From Mangrovicoccus sp. (GTDB lineage: Bacteria > Pseudomonadota > Alphaproteobacteria > Rhodobacterales > Rhodobacteraceae), in the NCBI GenBank assembly GCA_025800345.1, contig JAOXSB010000086.1:1-33220 (forward strand): DNA of 33,220 nt, given 5' to 3'. Shown here one piece after another: positions 6,881 through 15,786 of this stretch (position 1 is its first letter; each line of letters begins with the position of its first letter). The notes beneath the pieces were generated by a model. That model worked only from the letters and a program-made list of their open reading frames with translations. It did no database searches and was not told the origin of the DNA. Both the position numbers and the translations under genes were made by a program.

Positions 6881-7399
6881 TTAATCTCGCGTCCAGCCCG
6901 AGGGCCGCGTGCCAGGTTTCGGGGGCAGGTCATCGGGGTCGATCTCGGTGAACTCTCCATCGATCACGGTTTGCCCGCTTGATTGGCTTTGAGGACGCCC
7001 ATGGGCAGAGGCCCCAGGCGCTTGGCCAAATTGCATATGCATGCTGCCGCGGGCGGCGATTTGGCTGGCCAGGCGGGCGAAAATCGCGTCGCGGATCCCC
7101 GGCACCAGCAGGGCAAAACCCACCGCATCAGTGAAAAACCCAGGTGTGAGCAGCAAAAACCCGGAAAACAAGATCATCACCCCATGGGCCAGATCGCGCG
7201 AGGGATCTTTGCCGGTTTCCATAGAGCGTTGTAGATTGCCAAGGGTTTGCATGCCCTGCGAGCGCACCAATACCGTGCCAAAAATCGCCGTCAGCACCAC
7301 GATCAGCAGCGTTGGCCAAAGCCCAAGCAGCCCGCCGACCTGCACAAACAAGGCGATCTCGATCAAAGGAACGATCAAAAAGGCAATGAACAGCCACAT
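6881..7399 (-). CDS. fxsA: FxsA-family membrane protein
   Basis: FxsA is a small inner-membrane protein; in E. coli it relieves phage T7 exclusion by the F plasmid, but its normal role is unclear. The 172-residue product begins MWLFIAFLIVPLIEIALFVQ, the typical FxsA opening, with further hydrophobic segments at about residues 28-45 and 75-105 containing GFLLLTPGFFTDAVG. The C-terminal 60 residues are hydrophilic and poorly conserved. I chose the ATG at 7399 because AGGAGA stands 10 bases before it and family members start here; an upstream ATG at 7474 has no such support. It is divergent from the tim44-like gene. Confidence 0.88.
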   Translation of the reverse strand: MWLFIAFLIVPLIEIALFVQVGGLLGLWPTLLIVVLTAIFGTVLVRSQGMQTLGNLQRSMETGKDPSRDLAHGVMILFSGFLLLTPGFFTDAVGFALLVPGIRDAIFARLASQIAARGSMHMQFGQAPGASAHGRPQSQSSGQTVIDGEFTEIDPDDLPPKPGTRPSGWTRD

Positions 7400-7530
7400 A
7401 AAGGGCAATCTCCTGTGATAGCGCCGGTATTCGGCATTCCCCAAGGCCTGTCCAGTGGACTCACCCCGATGCAAAGCCTAAGTAAGTAGGCAAGGCAGTT
7501 TCTGCCAGTGTTTGAGACCAAGAGGATCCC

Positions 7531-8196
7531 ATGAGCTCCGCCGTGATACAACTCCTTGTCCTTGCTGGGGTCGCAGTTTTCCTGATCCTCCGTTTGCGGA
7601 ACGTTTTGGGAACGCGCGAGGGGTTTGAAAAACCGCCCGTAGCCATGCCTGGACCTGATGACAGCGCCAAATCCAAACCCGATTTCGAAGTGATCGAAGG
7701 CGGCCCGGATCGCGACATCACCGATCATGTGGAAGAAGGCAGCCCGGCAGCCGAGGCTTTGGCCGCCATGAAAGGCGCCGATCCCAGCTTTGCGGTGGGC
7801 CCGTTCCTTGAGGGCGCACGCGGCGCTTATGAGATGATCTTGATGGCCTTTGAATCGGGGGATCTGGCGCCAGTGGTGCCTTTCCTCGACACGGATGTTT
7901 ATGAAAGCTTCCAAGAGGTTATCGATCTACGCGAGCAGCAAAAGCTATCGGTGGATGCGCGTTTTGTTGGGCTGCGCGAGCTGGTTTTGTCGGATGCCGC
8001 TTATGATGGGCAAAGCGGCGAGGGCGAAGTGACCGTGCGCTTTGTGGCCGAGCTCAGCTCGGTGGTGCGCAATGCCAATGGCGAGATCGTCGAGGGCAAT
8101 CCCAACGAGATCAAACGTCAGCGCGATGTTTGGACCTTTGCGCGGGATATGACTTCGGGCGATCCCAATTGGAAACTGGTCGCCACTGGCGGCTAA
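7531..8196 (+). CDS. Tim44-like domain protein, membrane anchored
   Basis: The 221-residue protein has one N-terminal hydrophobic helix (about residues 5-22), a low-complexity linker with many acidic residues, and a C-terminal Tim44-like domain (about residues 75-220). That domain includes DPSFAVGPFLEGARGAYEMI and ends with DVWTFARDMTSGDPNWKLVA. Related proteins are the bacterial counterparts of the mitochondrial import factor Tim44 and are thought to work at the inner membrane; the exact job is not settled. The start follows an AGAGGA-type ribosome site. It is divergent from fxsA (131 bases apart) and 37 bases upstream of smr. An mltA gene often sits between these two in relatives and is absent here. 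Confidence 0.87.
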   Translation: MSSAVIQLLVLAGVAVFLILRLRNVLGTREGFEKPPVAMPGPDDSAKSKPDFEVIEGGPDRDITDHVEEGSPAAEALAAMKGADPSFAVGPFLEGARGAYEMILMAFESGDLAPVVPFLDTDVYESFQEVIDLREQQKLSVDARFVGLRELVLSDAAYDGQSGEGEVTVRFVAELSSVVRNANGEIVEGNPNEIKRQRDVWTFARDMTSGDPNWKLVATGG

Positions 8197-8233
8197 AGGC
8201 GGTGTGCCTTTGGCCCCATAACGAGGCGCTGAA

Positions 8234-8854
8234 ATGAGGCGCAAGGGCAAGCGCGGGCTCAGCGATGAAGACCGCGCCGTTTGGGACAGCGTGCGGCGCA
8301 GTGTGACGCCGATCAGCCCCGTACGGCGCAGCAAGCTGGCCCCCCCTGCCCCAAATGCGCCAGATCCGGGCGCGCCGGACAACCCAAATCGCAAACCTCC
8401 CGCCTTGCCGGATCTGCCTGGGATCGGTTCTGCCCGCTCTGGCCCTGCGCCGGGTTTGCATGTGGATCACGCCCCCAGCCTGAGCGAGCGTTTGGCGCAA
8501 GCGCCAGTGCAGATGGATCGCAAAGCCTATTTGCGCTTGAAGCGGGGCAAAACCAAACCCGAGGCGCGGATTGATCTGCATGGGATGACCCAAGCCCAGG
8601 CCCATCCGGCTTTGACCCGGTTTTTGCTTGAAGCTCATGATCGAGATTACCGTTTGGTTTTGGTGATCACTGGCAAAGGCCGCACCGGGGCCGATGACGG
8701 CCCGATCCCAGAGCGGCGCGGGGTGCTCAAACATCAAGTGCCCCATTGGCTCAGTACCGGGCCCCTGCGCCAGATCGTGCAGCAAGTGACCGAGGCGCAT
8801 ATGCGCCATGGGGGCGGCGGCGCGTATTACGTTTATTTGCGCCGCCGGAAGTAA
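8234..8854 (+). CDS. Smr-domain protein
   Basis: The 206-residue protein has a basic start, a Pro-rich probably disordered stretch (about residues 25-80), and a C-terminal Smr domain (about residues 110-206). The domain shows RIDLHGMTQAQA (the LDLHG motif), VLVITGKG and the closing GGGGAYYVYLRRR. Smr domains are nucleic-acid nucleases or binders related to the tail of MutS2; the stand-alone alphaproteobacterial type has no well-established role. The ribosome site is GAGG seven bases ahead. It is co-directional with the tim44-like gene and convergent with the hydrolase at 8887. Confidence 0.87.
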   Translation: MRRKGKRGLSDEDRAVWDSVRRSVTPISPVRRSKLAPPAPNAPDPGAPDNPNRKPPALPDLPGIGSARSGPAPGLHVDHAPSLSERLAQAPVQMDRKAYLRLKRGKTKPEARIDLHGMTQAQAHPALTRFLLEAHDRDYRLVLVITGKGRTGADDGPIPERRGVLKHQVPHWLSTGPLRQIVQQVTEAHMRHGGGGAYYVYLRRRK

Positions 8855-8886
8855 CCAGGCCGGTAACCCGCCGGGTAACCCGTGGA

Positions 8887-10071
8887 TTACGGTGTCAGCC
8901 GCTCGATCGGCTCAAGCACCACTTCGGTGGCGCGCTGGATATTGAGCACTGTGCCGGGGATAAAGCCCGGATCATTGCCCAGGTTGTAATCCAAAGAGGC
9001 CGCTACCCGGCGCAATTCCGGCAATAGCTCGATCAGGGCTTCGCTATTGGCCACGGGCAAATGCCCGAAATTGCGATCAGCCCCATCGGCAAAGGCGCTC
9101 ACATCCAAAAAGGTGATCTCGATATCGGCAAAGCGGGCCACATCGGCGCCGCGGCCAAGCCGGGGGTTATCGCCGGCAACGCGGGAGGCCAAGCGCAGGG
9201 CCTGATCTTCGTCAGAGCTAAAGACGACGAAAGGTTGCGGCAGCTCGGTGATCTCGCTCAATTGGTTCAGGGCCAGGTCTTCGTCGATATCAGGGGACAT
9301 CATCACCACCCCATCGATCATACCCGGTAAGGAACCTGGATCATGCTTATCCATTTGGCGCATGGTTTCCGCGGCCAGGAAACTGCCCATGGAATGGGTG
9401 AGGATCACGATCTCATCTGCCCCGGCTTTGTTCAGCAGGCGCAAAAGCGCCTCTAGGTCATCACGGGAATAAAGCGCGCTGTCGCGATCATGCACATAGC
9501 CAAAAGGATCTTCGGCGCTTGGCCAGGCAAATAGCACTGGCACGGCTTGCAACTCTAAATCATGATCCATTTGCGCCAAGCGATAGACGGCTTCGGCCAA
9601 TGTGGTGTTGAAGCCATGGACGAAAACCACGATCTCGCGGTTGCCTTTGGGCATTTTGCGCAGCTCTTGGCGGACCGCGCTTAGAAAGCCCGATTCCGAA
9701 TTGTATTGCAGCGCTTTGGTGGTCACGAATTCTGTCGCCGGATCACCGCCGTCTTTGGGCCATTGGATGCGCCCGGTTTCGCGCTCGGGGGGGACTGACA
9801 CGTCAAAGCGTTGCAGTGTCAGCGCTTCGCTGCGTCCGCGGGTGACGTAATTATTTTGGTCTAAGGGGCGGTTTGTGCCCACAAACACCGGATAGACAAT
9901 GGCCTCGCTAACCGTCTGGTTAACCAAGACCATCTGCCCGCGGGGCACACAAGCCATAAGGCTTGCGAGCACCAATAGCAGTAAGGCAGGCTTTGCCAGA
10001 TCAGAGAACGTAGCGGCTGATATCCATGGAGCGGGCGAGCTCGCCCAGATGTGTTTCAACAAATGCTGCAT
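8887..10071 (-). CDS. Probable lipoprotein alpha/beta hydrolase (DUF900 type)
   Basis: The alpha/beta-hydrolase core has VFVHGFN (about residues 150-155) and the nucleophile elbow THSMGS (Ser227), with a likely acid in FLDVSAF and His in FGHLP. The substrate is unknown. A hydrophobic helix ending in the lipobox LMAC (Cys41) predicts a lipoprotein on the cell envelope. The start is uncertain. The ATG at 10071 lies 71 bases inside hslU and would put 26 residues before the signal helix. A CTG at 9999, one base after the hslU stop, would give the better-shaped signal peptide beginning (M)[16 protein letters not shown]. Either way translation is probably coupled to hslU, and it is the last gene of the hslVU unit. 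Confidence 0.85.
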   Translation of the reverse strand: MQHLLKHIWASSPAPWISAATFSDLAKPALLLLVLASLMACVPRGQMVLVNQTVSEAIVYPVFVGTNRPLDQNNYVTRGRSEALTLQRFDVSVPPERETGRIQWPKDGGDPATEFVTTKALQYNSESGFLSAVRQELRKMPKGNREIVVFVHGFNTTLAEAVYRLAQMDHDLELQAVPVLFAWPSAEDPFGYVHDRDSALYSRDDLEALLRLLNKAGADEIVILTHSMGSFLAAETMRQMDKHDPGSLPGMIDGVVMMSPDIDEDLALNQLSEITELPQPFVVFSSDEDQALRLASRVAGDNPRLGRGADVARFADIEITFLDVSAFADGADRNFGHLPVANSEALIELLPELRRVAASLDYNLGNDPGFIPGTVLNIQRATEVVLEPIERLTP

Positions 10072-11314
10072 CGATCGTTACCGTTTCACCTGTGCGGTCC
10101 GGTGCGGAAAAGCTGAGATCTTCAAATACTCTCTCAAGGACAGTATAAAGACGACGTGCGCCGATATTTTCAACTGACTCGTTGACTTCCGCCGCGATAC
10201 GCGCGAGCGCGCCGATACCATCCTCGGTAAAGTTGACCGTGACCTCTTCGGTGGCCATGAGCGCGGTATATTGCCGGGTCAGGGCATTATCGGTCTCGGT
10301 CAGGATGCGCACGAAATCTTCTTCGGTCAGCGCGCGCAGCTCCACCCGGATGGGCAGACGGCCTTGCAGCTCGGGCAACAGATCGCTGGGTTTGGCGATA
10401 TGGAACGCGCCCGAGGCGATGAATAGCACATGATCGGTTTTCACCGGCCCGTGTTTGGTGGAGACGGTGGTGCCTTCGATCAAGGGCAGCAGATCGCGCT
10501 GCACACCTTCGCGGCTGACATCGCCGCCGCGGGCCTCTTGCCGGGCGCAGACCTTGTCGATCTCGTCCAAAAACACGATGCCTTGTTCTTCCACCGATTT
10601 GATCGCGGCGCGTTTGACGATCTCGTCATCCAGCAGCTTATCGGCTTCTTCCGCGATGAGCACTTCATAGCTATCGGCCACGCTCATGCGTTTTTTCACG
10701 CTGCGCCCGCCAAAGGCTTTGCCGAATATATCGCCCAAATTCATCCCCCCGCCCATGGAGCCCATGCCGGGCTGACCAGGGATTTCCATCATCTGGAACG
10801 GGCTGGAGCTGTCTTGCACCTCAAGCTCGATCTCGTGACCGTCCAGCTCGCCATTGCGCAGCTTTTCGCGGAACCGCTCGCGGGTTTGCTCGCGCGCATC
10901 GCTGCCTGCGATGGCCTCAATCACCCGGTTTTCAGCGGCTTCTTGAGCACGGGTTTTGACATCCTCGCGCATATATTCGCGGGTCATGACAATGGCCGCA
11001 TCGGTCAGATCGCGGATGATCTGTTCCACATCCCGGCCCACATAGCCCACTTCGGTGAATTTCGTGGCCTCGACCTTTAGAAACGGCGCGCGGGCCAGTT
11101 TCGCCAAACGGCGGCTGATCTCGGTTTTGCCAACGCCGGTGGGGCCGATCATCAGGATGTTTTTCGGATAGACCTCGTCCATGAGATCTGCATCCAGCTG
11201 TTGCCGACGCCAGCGATTGCGCAGGGCCACAGCCACAGCGCGTTTGGCGTCTTGTTGCCCGATGATGAAACGGTCAAGCTCGCTGACAATCTCGCGGGGG
11301 GTGAGGTTGGTCAT
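10001..11314 (-). CDS. hslU: HslU, ATPase subunit of the HslUV protease
   Basis: HslU is the AAA+ unfoldase that feeds substrates into the HslV peptidase in the cytoplasm. It has 437 residues. Walker A is GPTGVGKT (residues 57-64), the pore loop is GYVGRDVEQ, the intermediate I-domain covers about residues 110-240, and Walker B is [10 protein letters not shown]. The C-terminus ends SRYVL, close to the usual YIL tail that docks into HslV. The ATG at 11314 is preceded by AGAGGA. It lies 34 bases downstream of hslV, and the small hairpin at the hslV stop is not a terminator. Confidence 0.98.
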   Translation of the reverse strand: MTNLTPREIVSELDRFIIGQQDAKRAVAVALRNRWRRQQLDADLMDEVYPKNILMIGPTGVGKTEISRRLAKLARAPFLKVEATKFTEVGYVGRDVEQIIRDLTDAAIVMTREYMREDVKTRAQEAAENRVIEAIAGSDAREQTRERFREKLRNGELDGHEIELEVQDSSSPFQMMEIPGQPGMGSMGGGMNLGDIFGKAFGGRSVKKRMSVADSYEVLIAEEADKLLDDEIVKRAAIKSVEEQGIVFLDEIDKVCARQEARGGDVSREGVQRDLLPLIEGTTVSTKHGPVKTDHVLFIASGAFHIAKPSDLLPELQGRLPIRVELRALTEEDFVRILTETDNALTRQYTALMATEEVTVNFTEDGIGALARIAAEVNESVENIGARRLYTVLERVFEDLSFSAPDRTGETVTIDAAFVETHLGELARSMDISRYVL

Positions 11315-11348
11315 GTTTCGTCCTCTTCGCGGGCAGGATCAGCGGCCC

Positions 11349-11915
11349 TTAGGCCGAGATGGTTTCCACGGTCAGATTGCCATTGGTGTAAACGCAGATA
11401 TCCGAGGCGATGCCCATCGCTTTGCGGGCGATGGCTTCGGCATCCAGATCGCTTTCCATCAGCCCACGGGCTGCGGCCAGCGCGTAATTCCCGCCCGAGC
11501 CGATGGCGGCCACATCATGTTCGGGGTCCAGCACATCGCCTGCGCCGGTGACAACGAACAGATCGCGCCCATCGCTGACGATCAGCATGGCTTCGAGCTT
11601 TTGCAGATATTTATCGGTGCGCCAATCTTTGGCCAGTTCCACACAGGCGCGGGCCAATTGGCCGGGGCTGGCTTCGAGCTTGGCTTCGAGCCGCTCAAGC
11701 AAGGTAAACGCATCAGCGGTGGATCCAGCAAAGCCTGCCACCGCATCTTTGCCGCCCGCATTCAAGCGGCGCACTTTGCGCGCGGTGCCTTTGATCACCG
11801 TGTCGCCCAGGCTCACCTGGCCGTCACCAGCGATCACCACCTGGCCGCCTTTGCGCACGCCGATAATGGTCGTGCCATGCCAGCCGGGCCCGGCGTTCTG
11901 GGTATCCTGTGTCAT
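11349..11915 (-). CDS. hslV: HslV, peptidase subunit of the HslUV protease
   Basis: HslV forms the proteolytic double ring of HslUV and is an N-terminal-threonine hydrolase. I chose the ATG at 11915 because AGGAGA stands at the right distance and family members begin here, giving 188 residues. The catalytic threonine is Thr15 in [14 protein letters not shown], so a 14-residue propeptide must be removed; the E. coli protein loses only Met. This propeptide is common in alphaproteobacteria. The conserved GDGQVSLG and [14 protein letters not shown] segments are present. A sigma-32-like promoter lies directly upstream (11942-11973), so hslVU is probably heat-induced apart from trxA. Confidence 0.97.
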   Translation of the reverse strand: MTQDTQNAGPGWHGTTIIGVRKGGQVVIAGDGQVSLGDTVIKGTARKVRRLNAGGKDAVAGFAGSTADAFTLLERLEAKLEASPGQLARACVELAKDWRTDKYLQKLEAMLIVSDGRDLFVVTGAGDVLDPEHDVAAIGSGGNYALAAARGLMESDLDAEAIARKAMGIASDICVYTNGNLTVETISA

Positions 11916-11932
11916 TGGGGGTCTCCTGCGAT

Positions 11933-11965
11933 GCCGCCGCGCTGAGATATGTTGCGCGCGGCGGC
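11933..11965. repeat. Perfect 10-bp inverted repeat around the hslV promoter -10
   Basis: GCCGCCGCGC (11933-11942) and GCGCGGCGGC (11956-11965) are exact reverse complements with a 13-base spacer (11943-11955). The spacer holds nearly all of the proposed -10 element. It could be an operator or a trxA 3' hairpin. There is no T-run. Confidence 0.75.
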
Positions 11966-11973
11966 AGAGCAAG
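11942..11973 (-). promoter_or_regulatory. Sigma-32 (RpoH)-type promoter of hslVU
   Basis: On the minus strand CTTG (11973-11970), 18 bases, then CATATCTCAG (11951-11942). Known alphaproteobacterial RpoH promoters follow CTTG-N17/18-CyTATnTnnG. This site differs at one position only (A for y). The leader to the hslV ATG would be about 20 bases. HslVU is a standard heat-shock target. Confidence 0.6.
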
Positions 11974-11984
11974 ATGGATCGCGA

Positions 11985-12305
11985 TTAAAGGGCGCTTTCA
12001 ATCCAACCCTGAAGCGCGGCCTTCGGGGCAGCGCCGGTTTTATTGGTCACGATCTGGCCGTCTTTGAACAAGAACAGCGCAGGAATGCCGCGAATGCCCA
12101 GCTCGGCCGCGGTTTTGTTATTCTCGTCCACATTGACCTTAACGATCTTCACGCGGCCTTCGAATTCGTCGGACAGCTCTTCGAGCGCCGGGCCGATTTG
12201 CTTACAAGGGCCGCACCATTCGGCCCAGAAATCCACGACCACAGGCAGGTCGGAATTCTTCACTTCGGTTTCAAACGTGTCGTCAGTGACAGCGGTGGTG
12301 GCCAT
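11985..12305 (-). CDS. trxA: Thioredoxin
   Basis: This is the small dithiol-disulfide oxidoreductase that reduces cytoplasmic protein disulfides. It has 106 residues with the active site WCGPC (Cys31 and Cys34), the preceding VVVDFWAEW strand, and the conserved cis-proline region [11 protein letters not shown]. The ATG at 12305 was chosen because GGAGG lies just upstream; an in-frame ATG five codons earlier overlaps that ribosome site. A promoter candidate (12336-12364) overlaps the addA stop codon. It lies between addA and hslV. Confidence 0.96.
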   Translation of the reverse strand: MATTAVTDDTFETEVKNSDLPVVVDFWAEWCGPCKQIGPALEELSDEFEGRVKIVKVNVDENNKTAAELGIRGIPALFLFKDGQIVTNKTGAAPKAALQGWIESAL

Positions 12306-12335
12306 GGGAGCCTCCTTCATTTTTCAGTTGGGCAG

Positions 12336-12364
12336 AACGTATGGATGGCGGGGTGCAGCGTCAA
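12336..12364 (-). promoter_or_regulatory. Possible promoter of trxA
   Basis: On the minus strand TTGACG (12364-12359, five of six), a 17-base spacer, then TACGTT (12341-12336, three of six). It overlaps the last codons and stop of addA and would give a leader of about 25 bases. Confidence 0.4.
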
Positions 12365-15300
12365 GGCGCAGGGCTGTGCAGTTGCGCGGGGTCGGCTCTG
12401 CGCAAAGCGCGCATCACCAGATCATAGGGCAGGGGCATCAAGCGCGGCGCGGCGGTCCAAAGCACAGCAAATTCCAGGGGTTTATCGGGGTAAATCTGCG
12501 CTAAGGCCGCGCCATAGGCCCCAAGCTGGCGCAAAATGCCCGCAGGCGTCGCCTCGGGCGTGGCAGGGATTTGGGCATTGGATTTGAAATCCACCACTAG
12601 AATGTGATCAGGGCCGATGATCAGCCGGTCAATGGCACCAGTGATCCGCGCCCCGTCCAATTCGGGCAACTCGGCGGTGATCTCTACCTCGGCCAGGCTG
12701 CCAGGGCCAAATAGATGCGCCAAAGCGGGATCGCTGAGCACGGCAATGGCCTCGTCCAGAATGGGCTGGAGCTCGGCGCTTTCGGGCGGGGTTTCGTCCA
12801 AGGCCAGAATGCCAGGGCCGAGGGCCTGCCAAGAGGCTTCGGGCAGGGCGGGCAAATGTTCCAGCAGCAAATGCAAATGCCGCCCCCGGCGCAAAGCGGT
12901 CTCGCTGTCCAAACCTTCCTCGCCGGGCAGGGCTTTGGCCCCGCCAAGCCCCGATGGGGCCAAGCTTTGCGGCAGCGGGGCCGGGCGCGGCGCAGCGGTT
13001 GCTGTCCAATCGGGCAGGGCGGGCAAGGGCGGGGGCGCATTGGGCGCAGTGGGTGCGGGGGGCTGGCCAGGCAGATCTGCGGGCCAATCGCCCCGGCAAT
13101 AGCGCAGCCCTGGCCCGGTGGGGGCGTCAAAGGGCGCGGCATTCAATGCGGTCAAACCGGCGGCCACAGCGCTGTGCCAACTGTCGCTGGGCGCATCGCC
13201 GGTCTCCCCCGCCGCGCAAGTGATCAACCAAGACCGGGCCCGGGTCATGGCCACATAAAGCAGCCGGTCGCGTTCTTCTTCTTGGCGGGCGCGCCAATCT
13301 TGCGCCGCATCTTCCAAGACCGCGGGCATTTCGCCGCTGGCCGGTTTCCACGCCATCCAATCGGGATTATGGGCCGCCAGCAGCATATCGCGATTGCGCA
13401 GCACCCGTTTGGCGGCATCGGGCAGAATGACGATCTGTTCCTCGAGCCCTTTGGCCCCATGCACGGTCATCACCCGCAATTGCCCGCTTGAGCTATCGGC
13501 TTGGCGTTTGATTTCCACCTCTTCTGAGGCAAACCAGGTGAGAAATCCGGTCAGGCTGGGAATATCGCGCTGCTCATAGCTTAGGGCCAGGCCCAGCAGC
13601 GCATCAATTGCATCTTCGGCCTCGGCCCCAAGCCGGGCGATCAAATAGCGCCGGCCATTGTGGCGCGTCAGGATCCGTTCAAGCAGATCATAGGGGCGCA
13701 GGTAATCGGCCCGATCCAGCAGATCCGATAGCATGGCGCGGGTCTCGGGATGGGCATCGCTGTCGCGCAGCGCTGCCCAAAGCAGCTCGGCGCGCCCATG
13801 GGCCAGGCGGTAGAGATCTTGTTCAGACCAGCCCAGCAGCGGCGAGCGCAAAGCGCAGGCCAAGGACAGATCATCCTCGGGGGTGATCAAGAACGACAGC
13901 AGCGCGATCAGGTCTTTCACCGCCAGCGCTTCGCCCAATTTCATCCGGTCCGCCCCGGCGATGGGCAGGCCCGCGGATTTGCACGCGGCGATGATCTGAT
14001 GAAAAAGCGGGCCGCGCCGCTGCACCAAGATCAGCACATCGCCCGGCGTTACCGGGCGGCTAGAGCCATCGGGTTGGGGCAATTGCGTGCCAGTTTCGAC
14101 CCAATTTGCGATGGTTTCGGCAATGGTGCGGGCCAATTGCACGCTGGGATCGCTGGGGGCGGGGCGGTCCAGGGGATCATCCCAGGCGCGCTCTTCGCTT
14201 TCCCCATCACTTTTCGGAATTGCGGGCCATAGATCCACACGCCCAGGCAGCCCATCGAAAAAGGCGCGATGGGTCATATCCGGCCCGCACCCCTCGCGGC
14301 CAGTTTGGCTTAGGGCCACAAAGCTGGCATCCACCGCATCCAGCACCGCCGCCGAGGAGCGAAAGGAAAATTGCAGCGCCCGTTGGGCCAAAGCCCCGCC
14401 TTGGGCGGTCAGATCGGCGGCAAATTGGGCCCGCATGGCGTCAAAAGCATCGGGGGCGGCCCCTTGGAAGGAATAGATGGATTGCTTGTGATCGCCCACC
14501 ACGAACAAGGTGCGCGGGGCGGGATCATCGGGATCGGTGCTGGCGATGATCTCTTCGCTGAGCCGGGCAATCACATCCCATTGCTCGGGGCTGGTATCTT
14601 GGGCCTCATCCACCAGGATATGGGAAATCCCGCCATCGAGCTTATAAAGCACCCATTGGGCCACTGACGGGTCCGACAATAGCGCCCGGCTGCGCAGGAT
14701 CAGATCGTCGAAATCCAGCCAGCCGCGGGCCTGTTTCTCTGCCTCCATGCGGGGCAGAAATTCGGCGGCGAAGTCATGCAATGCGATGCTGCGCCGGGCC
14801 GATTGCAGGGCCAGGCGCAAAGGCCGGGCCTCGGCCACCCGGTCGGCCAGATCATCCAACGCCGCGCAGAGCCCATCGCCCATGGCTTTGCGGGTGGCTT
14901 TGGTGCCCAGCTTGCCCGCTTTGGAGCCAAAGGGGATCTTGGCGCTTTTGCCCAAAAGCAGCGCGTCTTCAAGCTGCCACAAGCTGGACAGATCCGGGGC
15001 AAAGGGCAGCAGCGCCGCCAGCTTGCCCGCCAGTTTCACATCCGTCGATGTGCCTTTGGCCAGGGCGCTGGCGGCCTCGGGCAGAAACCGCGCTTCGCTG
15101 CCATCAAAGGCCAGATCGCATAGCTGGGCCGCGTCAAACCCCGCAGGCAGGCCCAAATGGGCGCAAATCGCCTCGCGGCTTAGGGGCGGGTCGAACAAGG
15201 CGCGATGTTTCATCAGCCCTTGCAAAATGCTTTCAAATTGCTCGTCCCCGGCCTCGGCCACCACCGCATCCAACTGCGCCCGCGCGGGCCCCATGGCCAA

Positions 15301-15786
15301 ATCATCGGCGCATTGGGCCATAAGCTGGGCCGAGGCGGCCTCGTCCATTTCCTGAAATTGCGGCGATACCCGCGCTTCGAGGGGAAAGCGCCGCAACAGG
15401 CTGGAGCAAAAGGCGTGGATGGTTTGGATTTTCAGCCCGCCAGGGGTTTCAATCGCCCGGGCAAACAGCCGTTGGGCGCGGGCCAGACGCTCTCCATCCA
15501 GGGCTTGATCCTCGCCCAGCTTGGCTAAGGCGGCGCGCAGCTCGGGCCCGGGCATCATCGCCCAATGGCCTAAGGTTTCAAACAGCCGGTTTTGCATCTC
15601 GGCGGCGGCGGCTTTGGTAAAGGTCAGGCACAGCACGCTTTGCGGCGGCACCCCGGCCAGCAACAGCCGGGCGACCCGGTCGGTGAGCACGCGGGTTTTG
15701 CCCGAGCCCGCATTGGCCGACAGCCAAGTGGAGGCATGGGGGTCAGCGGCGGTGATTTGGGCGCGGCTGGCATCATCCATCGGCAT
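12361..15786 (-). CDS. addA: AddA, helicase-nuclease subunit of double-strand break repair
   Basis: AddAB resects DNA double-strand breaks for RecA loading, the counterpart of RecBCD. AddA here has 1141 residues of the alphaproteobacterial type. UvrD-family helicase motifs appear in order: Walker A SANAGSGKT (23-31), LVDEAQD, GDHKQSIYSFQGA, VMTVHGAKGLE and LLYVAMTRA. The C-terminal PD-(D/E)xK nuclease has GAIDRLIIGPDHILVVDFKS with the catalytic Asp and Lys, followed by LGAYGAAL. The start at 15786 overlaps the addB stop by 14 bases; the ATG at 15780 two codons later is equally possible and has better ribosome-site spacing. Cytoplasmic, acts with AddB. Confidence 0.96.
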   Translation of the reverse strand: MPMDDASRAQITAADPHASTWLSANAGSGKTRVLTDRVARLLLAGVPPQSVLCLTFTKAAAAEMQNRLFETLGHWAMMPGPELRAALAKLGEDQALDGERLARAQRLFARAIETPGGLKIQTIHAFCSSLLRRFPLEARVSPQFQEMDEAASAQLMAQCADDLAMGPARAQLDAVVAEAGDEQFESILQGLMKHRALFDPPLSREAICAHLGLPAGFDAAQLCDLAFDGSEARFLPEAASALAKGTSTDVKLAGKLAALLPFAPDLSSLWQLEDALLLGKSAKIPFGSKAGKLGTKATRKAMGDGLCAALDDLADRVAEARPLRLALQSARRSIALHDFAAEFLPRMEAEKQARGWLDFDDLILRSRALLSDPSVAQWVLYKLDGGISHILVDEAQDTSPEQWDVIARLSEEIIASTDPDDPAPRTLFVVGDHKQSIYSFQGAAPDAFDAMRAQFAADLTAQGGALAQRALQFSFRSSAAVLDAVDASFVALSQTGREGCGPDMTHRAFFDGLPGRVDLWPAIPKSDGESEERAWDDPLDRPAPSDPSVQLARTIAETIANWVETGTQLPQPDGSSRPVTPGDVLILVQRRGPLFHQIIAACKSAGLPIAGADRMKLGEALAVKDLIALLSFLITPEDDLSLACALRSPLLGWSEQDLYRLAHGRAELLWAALRDSDAHPETRAMLSDLLDRADYLRPYDLLERILTRHNGRRYLIARLGAEAEDAIDALLGLALSYEQRDIPSLTGFLTWFASEEVEIKRQADSSSGQLRVMTVHGAKGLEEQIVILPDAAKRVLRNRDMLLAAHNPDWMAWKPASGEMPAVLEDAAQDWRARQEEERDRLLYVAMTRARSWLITCAAGETGDAPSDSWHSAVAAGLTALNAAPFDAPTGPGLRYCRGDWPADLPGQPPAPTAPNAPPPLPALPDWTATAAPRPAPLPQSLAPSGLGGAKALPGEEGLDSETALRRGRHLHLLLEHLPALPEASWQALGPGILALDETPPESAELQPILDEAIAVLSDPALAHLFGPGSLAEVEITAELPELDGARITGAIDRLIIGPDHILVVDFKSNAQIPATPEATPAGILRQLGAYGAALAQIYPDKPLEFAVLWTAAPRLMPLPYDLVMRALRRADPAQLHSPAP

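Noticed and set aside
7400-7530. Promoters in the fxsA/tim44-like divergent gap
   Set aside because: I looked for -35/-10 pairs on both strands and found none with acceptable spacing; only the ribosome sites are clear.
8856-8882. Direct repeat GGTAACCC with a short ACCCG/CGGGT palindrome between smr and the hydrolase
   Set aside because: Too short for a clear terminator and no T-run; may be chance.
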